This document shows positions 59,116 to 64,000 of a stretch of 64,000 nt of DNA, in pieces (position 1 is the stretch's first letter; each line of letters begins with the position of its first letter). The position numbers and the translations under genes were made by a program. The stretch is from Lunularia cruciata. Taxonomy: Eukaryota > Streptophyta > Marchantiopsida > Lunulariales > Lunulariaceae. The stretch lies in contig OX419755.1 in assembly GCA_948567375.1 (NCBI GenBank), positions 53,710,291-53,774,290 of the forward strand, given 5' to 3'. The notes under the pieces are model-generated. The model was not told the DNA's origin and made no database searches. It was given only the letters and a program-made list of their open reading frames with translations.

Positions 59116-61148
59116 TGTGGCTGCACCATTAATTGACCTCTTGGGGAAGAACTTGAGCTTCCAGTGGACCACCAAGCATAAAGAAGCATTCCAAAAGCTG
59201 AAACATATGGTGTCTTCCAAGACCCATCCTTCAACCATATGATCCTCAACTACCTTGTGTGGTTGATTTTGATGCTTCTAACTTTGCAATTGGAGTAGTG
59301 TTGCAACAAGAATTCCCAAGTGGACTACGTTCCATCGCCTTTGTGTCTTGCCGACTAAATACAACTTAAAGAAATTACTTTACTCGAGATCGGGAACAAC
59401 TTGCAATGGTATATGCCACCAAGTTATGGAGGCATTATCTCTTGGGGAAATAAGTGATCATGCAAACTGATCACAAACCATTGTTGCAAACCTTACACTT
59501 GGAACACATGAAGAGTTAACATCATCGATGGGAGGAGCAACTCCAATTGTTTGACATCAAACTTGAGTACAAACTAGGTTGGTTCCATGTCATCCTTGAT
59601 GCTCTATCATGACAACATGATTTGAAGTCTCTTCCTCTCATCATGGCGGTAATTACAATGGTGGCAATTGACTCCAAGGTCCAAAATGAGTTTTGGTCAG
59701 CTCTACAACAAGATCTCTTCTTCCAAATGGTACATGGTTGTCTTACAATAGGAGACAAGGAGAACAACACCTTCTCTTTCAAGGAAGGCCTTCTATTCCA
59801 TGAGGACAGGATCCATGTTCCAACCAAAGGTGATCACCGACTTGTGCATCTTCAAGAAGCCCATGATTTACCAATAGCTGGTCACATGGGTGTGGAAAAG
59901 ACCTTAGGTACCCTCCAATGCCAATGGTGTTGGCCCAACATGACACATGATGTTCAATAGTTTGTCCAATTGTGTGAAAGCTGCCAATGCAATAAGGCCT
60001 ACAACCAGAAGCTGAGTAGACTCCTTCAACCACTCTCCATTCCATCCACTTGATAGGAACATGTGAGCTTGGATCTCATCACATCCTTGCCCAATACAAA
60101 GCAAGGACACACAATAATTGTGGTGTTTTTGGATAAGCTTAGTAAGCAAATCCACTTGGCACCAACCTTTGATACCATGGATGCTCCAACCTTAGTGCAA
60201 ATCTACTTCAACAATGTCTTCAAGCATCATGGGATGCCATGTATACTCATCTCCGACCGTGATCCTCAATTCACTAGGAAGTTTTAGCAAGCACTCTTCG
60301 AGATGCTTGGCACCAAGCTTACTTTTTCCATGGCCTATTATCCTCAAACTGATGGACAAACCGAACATACAAACTGTACCTCGGAAGATATGTTGCGTGC
60401 CTTTGTCAATGTCTACCATACCAATTGGGATGAATGTCTTGTAGTTGTAGAATTTGCCTACAACAATTCCAAATAGGCAAGCACCGGATTTTCTCCTCTC
60501 TTTCTCAATTTTGGCCAAGATCCATTTGTTCTAGATTCTCTTCTTTCTCCTCCCCCATCTCAGGTCCCTCATACTTCAACCTTCTTGACCACCATCTCCC
60601 AATCTTTCCAACAAGCCAAATCTCATTTCCTTGTTGCCCAAAATTGTCAGAAATGATATGCGGACCACCATCATGGTGATCTCATCTTTGAATTCAATGA
60701 TAAAGTCATGTTATCCTCTAGTAACCTACTCCTCCCACTTGATACCCAAGTTTGTAAACTTGCCTCTAATTGGATATGACCCTTTGATGTCACCCAAATT
60801 GTCTCTCTTGTTGCTTATCGACTTGCTTTGCCTTGTCATATGCATATCCATCATGTCTTTCATGTTTCCAAGTTGAAACCCTTTGTTCCTAACCCCTCTT
60901 CTTTTTCCTCTCGAGTCCAACCTCCTCCTCCTCTTGTCCCTATCAATGATCATGATTGTATCCTTACGTATCACCACATTCAACAAGACCATTGACAACA
61001 TATGGAGTACAAGGTCCTTCGGAAAGGGTATCCCCTTCATGATGCCATAGGAGAACCTCTTTCTCATCTCTAGAATGCACAACTAGCCATTCAAGAGTTT
61101 GAAGCTTCATTGGCAACGAGGACATTATCAACTAGCGGTGGGGTAATA
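59116..61148 (+). pseudogene. Element E RNase H, integrase and chromodomain, decayed
   Basis: RNase H text resumes at 59116 and runs to about 59600. Integrase zinc part at 59622-59960 (HLQEAHDLPIAGHMGVEKTL) with CESCQC after a stop. Core at 60063-60287 (MSLDLITSLPNTKQGHTIIV, HHGMPCILISDRDPQFTRKF) and 60290-60476, where the catalytic Glu is kept (DGQTEHTNC). A chromodomain relic at about 60930-61110 shows MEYKVLRKGYPLHDA. Stops interrupt every domain. Confidence 0.87.
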
Positions 61149-61560
61149 TGTAACAATATGGAGTTTAGCAACAAAGTTAGTAGGGCTAACAAACTAGCAA
61201 ATAAGACAAATTAGCCTAGAGTATTTTAGAAGTATCTAGGAAGCTTCTTGGGAAGCTTCCCAACTACCTTAGCTTGCATTCCAAGTAATTAGCTTCTAGA
61301 AGCTTCCAACTAACTTAGCTTGCAAGCTAAGTAAGCAACTCCTAGAAGGAAGCTTCTTGAGAAGCTTCCCAATTAACTTGGCTTGCACTCCAAGAAAGTG
61401 GTTCAAGGAAGATTTTTAAGAAGCTTCTCAAGAGCCTTGTATGATCCCTATAAATACAAGAGTCAAAGCTCATGCTAGGCATTCAGAGTTTTCACATATT
61501 CAAGTGTCCCAATGTGAGTTTCCATTCTTGTATTTCTCTCCTCGGTCTTGATCTTTTATA
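61149..61560 (+). repeat. 3' LTR of element E
   Basis: 412 bp, begins TGTAACAATATGGAG and ends ATCTTTTATA. It is preceded by a purine-rich tract GCGGTGGGGTAATA. The TATA box and GAAGCTTC pairs are conserved with the 5' LTR. Confidence 0.9.
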
Positions 61561-61880
61561 GATTTCTTGAGTCAATGAATGGGGAAAAGTTATACAAAAA
61601 GTGGATAAGGCATATGAAGTCTTACAAGTTCACTCATGACTAGAAAGATAAGTCCATTGGAGAATAGTTGACATAGAGTGAGATGAAGGAAGGTGTAGAA
61701 TCATCAAAGATAAATTAAATCACAAGTGTCCATATTTGTAGAGGATGGATGTAATGTTTGGGGGCAAGGAAAATATCTCTCCCCTTGCATTGGTAAGTTT
61801 AGGTGTAGTAAATTTGGAGAAAGATGGTTTCAAATAGGACCAAGGGGATGAAATATAAGTAATCCATGAAAATGGGGATG
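61561..61880. other. Gene-free spacer between two retroelements
   Basis: 320 bp with no recognisable domain or repeat boundary apart from the neighbouring LTR ends. Confidence 0.5.
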
Positions 61881-63572
61881 TGTCACGCCATTTGTAGTGT
61901 CGCATCTAGATTGCTTGGGCACTAGAGTTCCAGTGATAGTAGTTAGAGTTATTTCAGCAGTTTCTCTGAGACTACTTTCCAAGGTCAGATTTAGTGTTTG
62001 AGGTACTGACTTCACGATGGGGCCCACCATCACTTTACACCATTTGCACCATTGACTGTGCCGTCAGCGGGACCATTAGGGTTCAGACCTAGCTCGAGTC
62101 CGGGGGGTATACTTTTGAAGTGCAGCTCCAGAGAGCTCACTTCTTTGATGTTGAGCCTTCAAGTTCTTGGCTATGGTGGACAGAGGCCGGCGAGCGTCAC
62201 CTGAATTCTTTATGCAGGAGTAGGTGTGGCTTGATTGTAATCAATACCCAGTTGTTGGCAGTTTATAGAGTGACAAATCAAGTACTGATTTGAGTTGAGT
62301 TGAGTTGAGAGTGGTAAACAATCCGTTTGCATTAGAGAAGTCAAGTCAGGGGGAAATCGGGTGCAGGAACTTTGAGTGTTGGTGATATTTCCAAGCTTGG
62401 TGGATTGTTGGTAGCTCGATTCAAGTTCAACTTTTCCCTAGTGTGTAGAAGCTTGTTCAATTGATGTAGATTTGGCAGTAAGGCAAACGGTGTACGGAAG
62501 CACTGGCCAATTTTTTATCAAAGAAGGAGCAAATTTTGAGCAGTGGTTGTGATTTTGAGCCCAAGAGGTGAAGGTAGGACCAATTTGCTACGAGTTGGGC
62601 TCAAAAAGTCAAATTGAAGGTGGAGTTGGGAAGCTATTCTCATGAATTTGTGATTTGGAGAAACCCGTGTTTTCAATTTGGCTCGAGTGGAAAGTTAGCG
62701 GGGGATTTGGCGGACAGCCAACTTTAGGGTTTACTTCAGATTTTGGCTAGATTTGGAGTACTTTTGCTAGTTTAGAGGACTTTTGCAAGTTTGGAGAAGT
62801 TTTGCCAAATTTTGGAGGAAGTTCGAAGTTGCAAGAAGAAAGGCCTCATTTGGCTGAATTTTGGCATTTCAAGGCTTTGAGGCATAGGGCTGTGGGCTAT
62901 GAGAGGCTACAAAGGCCTAGAAGAGCCATCAAGCCAGCTTTCTGGCATGAGGCTAGCTAGTTTAGAGTAGATCTTGGTCATTGGTTGGCAAAATCTGCTT
63001 TTCTTGCTAGATTGTGCGCAACAAGGTTTGACCCCTAGATCTCTTGTTCCTAGACTGTGCCCTAGCAAATTGGTCCACCCTCACTTGTTGTCCTAGTGAT
63101 TGTGTCACTATTATCTATACACATGTAGCTTTGGCTAGGAGAGGCAGTTTGATCCCATTCTTGGTGATCCTAGTAGCTTAGGACTTAGATACAAACTCCT
63201 CTTATGTCAAATGCCAAATGGTGGCAGAGTCAGTCCCATGTTGTGTTATGAGATGGAAGGTTTTTGTTTAGATTTCTTGTGATTGGACCCCCTCCATTCT
63301 ATGCTTCTTATTTGTGCACCACATTTGTGTGAGGTGCCCTGACTTTTGAGCATTGGTGCTCTGGTGTGCTCTTGGTAGTGAGGCTGGAGTGATGACCAAT
63401 CAGACTACCTTGTTTCACTCCGGTGAGGCAAGAAGTGATGACCTACAGACCATAAGAGTGTGTGTTATGATGGCAAGTTACAGGTTGCCCTTTTCCCTAG
63501 TGTAGTTATCTCGATTAGAGTTACATTAGTGGGTGGTGCTTAGTTGGTATTGGCACTTGGTGGTGTTGGTAC
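61881..63572 (+). mobile_element. Family B LTR with leader, truncated by a family A LTR
   Basis: LTR 61881-62331 (TGTCACGCC...TTTGCA, 451 bp) plus 1.24 kb of leader matching 32418-33631 in inverted orientation. The match stops at 63573, where a family A LTR begins. The leader again contains the ALRHRAVGYERLQR stretch and the tRNA-like segment (63011-63077, minus strand). Confidence 0.82.
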
Positions 63573-64000
63573 TGTGAGCCGGCCTATCTCTCACTCAGGA
63601 TGAACCTTTGATGGCTATTATGGTAGCGCACCATGGACTAAGAAGGCAAGGAACCCGAACTCCACCATACTCCTCCAAGTCTAACACTCCAAGACTCAAG
63701 ATATTGCTCACTAGAGAACTAAATGAGAGAGAGAGATAGTTGCAAATGAAAGGATGCTAAGTACCTCCTCACCCCTTGTTTATATACTTGTGAAATAGTT
63801 ACGTACCAAAGTTACTAATTACCGTAGTAACTCAAGTTACTAGACTAAAAGTCAAGTAAAGTCAACAAGTAGAAAGGAATATCCATTCACATGGGCATAT
63901 TCCCCTAAGCATGTGGTCTTATCTTGACCAACCACTAAGTCAAGGATTCCTTCACATGGGCTATCCTTGGACTAAAGAAGAATCCAAAACAAAAAGGCTT
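63573..64000 (-). mobile_element. Family A LTR, cut by window end
   Basis: Matches 24165 onward in the same orientation, starting TGTGAGCCGGCC. It keeps the ~15 bp around AAGCATGTGGTC that the 24-kb copy lost. Whether it is a solo LTR or part of a full element cannot be seen. Confidence 0.88.

Larger units (their letters stand above)
49324..61560 (+). mobile_element. Ty3/gypsy chromovirus E, interrupted by element F
   Basis: Same family as element D, plus strand. 5' LTR 49324-49732 with primer site TGGTATCAGAGC (49734-49745), gag, protease, triple-repeat spacer, RT and RNase H to 52500; then element F; then RNase H, integrase and chromodomain to 61148; 3' LTR 61149-61560. The outer dinucleotides have decayed (AG and TA in place of TG and CA), and no target duplication matches (GGAAA against GATTT). 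Coding is broken at many points. Confidence 0.93.

Overview
The window is nuclear DNA of a land plant. It holds a spliced plant-type exocyst gene (SEC6), a gene for a probably plastid-targeted membrane protein and a TMEM45/DUF716 membrane-protein gene. These sit in AT-rich DNA filled with decayed, nested Ty3/gypsy retrotransposons. The species cannot be fixed from the sequence. The gene content and element types fit an embryophyte; a seed-free plant is possible but unproven.

Layout. 1-6917 (-): SEC6, 18 coding exons, with the 3' end outside the window. 6918-8073: shared upstream region. 8074-9654 (+): five-exon gene for a conserved membrane protein with a putative plastid transit peptide. 9.7-15.3 kb: gene-poor, with a small repeat-containing reading frame and an (AT)50/(GT)21 microsatellite. 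15.3-21.5 kb: a solo LTR, then Ty3/gypsy chromovirus D (15954-21523, minus strand, TSD CTATA). 21.5-37.4 kb: relics around a second kind of Ty3/gypsy element (B, 23748-34080, minus strand), with solo LTRs of a third family (A) at 24165-24845 and 34249-34915. 37.4-49.3 kb: AT-rich DNA with the TMEM45-like gene (43111-44013, minus), a short SINE-like repeat in four copies, a compact GC-rich segment with strong stem potential, and a 640-bp tandem duplication. 49.3-61.6 kb: chromovirus E (same family as D, plus strand), split in its RNase H region by a complete-ended chromovirus F (52501-59115, minus, TSD TGTGG). 61.9-64 kb: another B LTR with leader, then an A LTR cut by the window end.

The three host genes have no evident shared pathway: exocytosis tethering, a plastid membrane protein of unknown role, and a multi-pass membrane protein. 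All retroelement reading frames are broken. Comparing copies D, E and F shows that many lost catalytic or zinc-binding residues are G-to-A or C-to-T changes, as expected for old methylated elements.

The most interesting candidates are: (1) a ~100-bp structured mobile repeat with its own 13- and 25-bp target-site duplications; (2) a GC-rich stem-rich segment at 40.1 kb; (3) heat-shock-element-like arrays in the D/E LTRs; (4) a triple 20-residue repeat between protease and reverse transcriptase in D and E.
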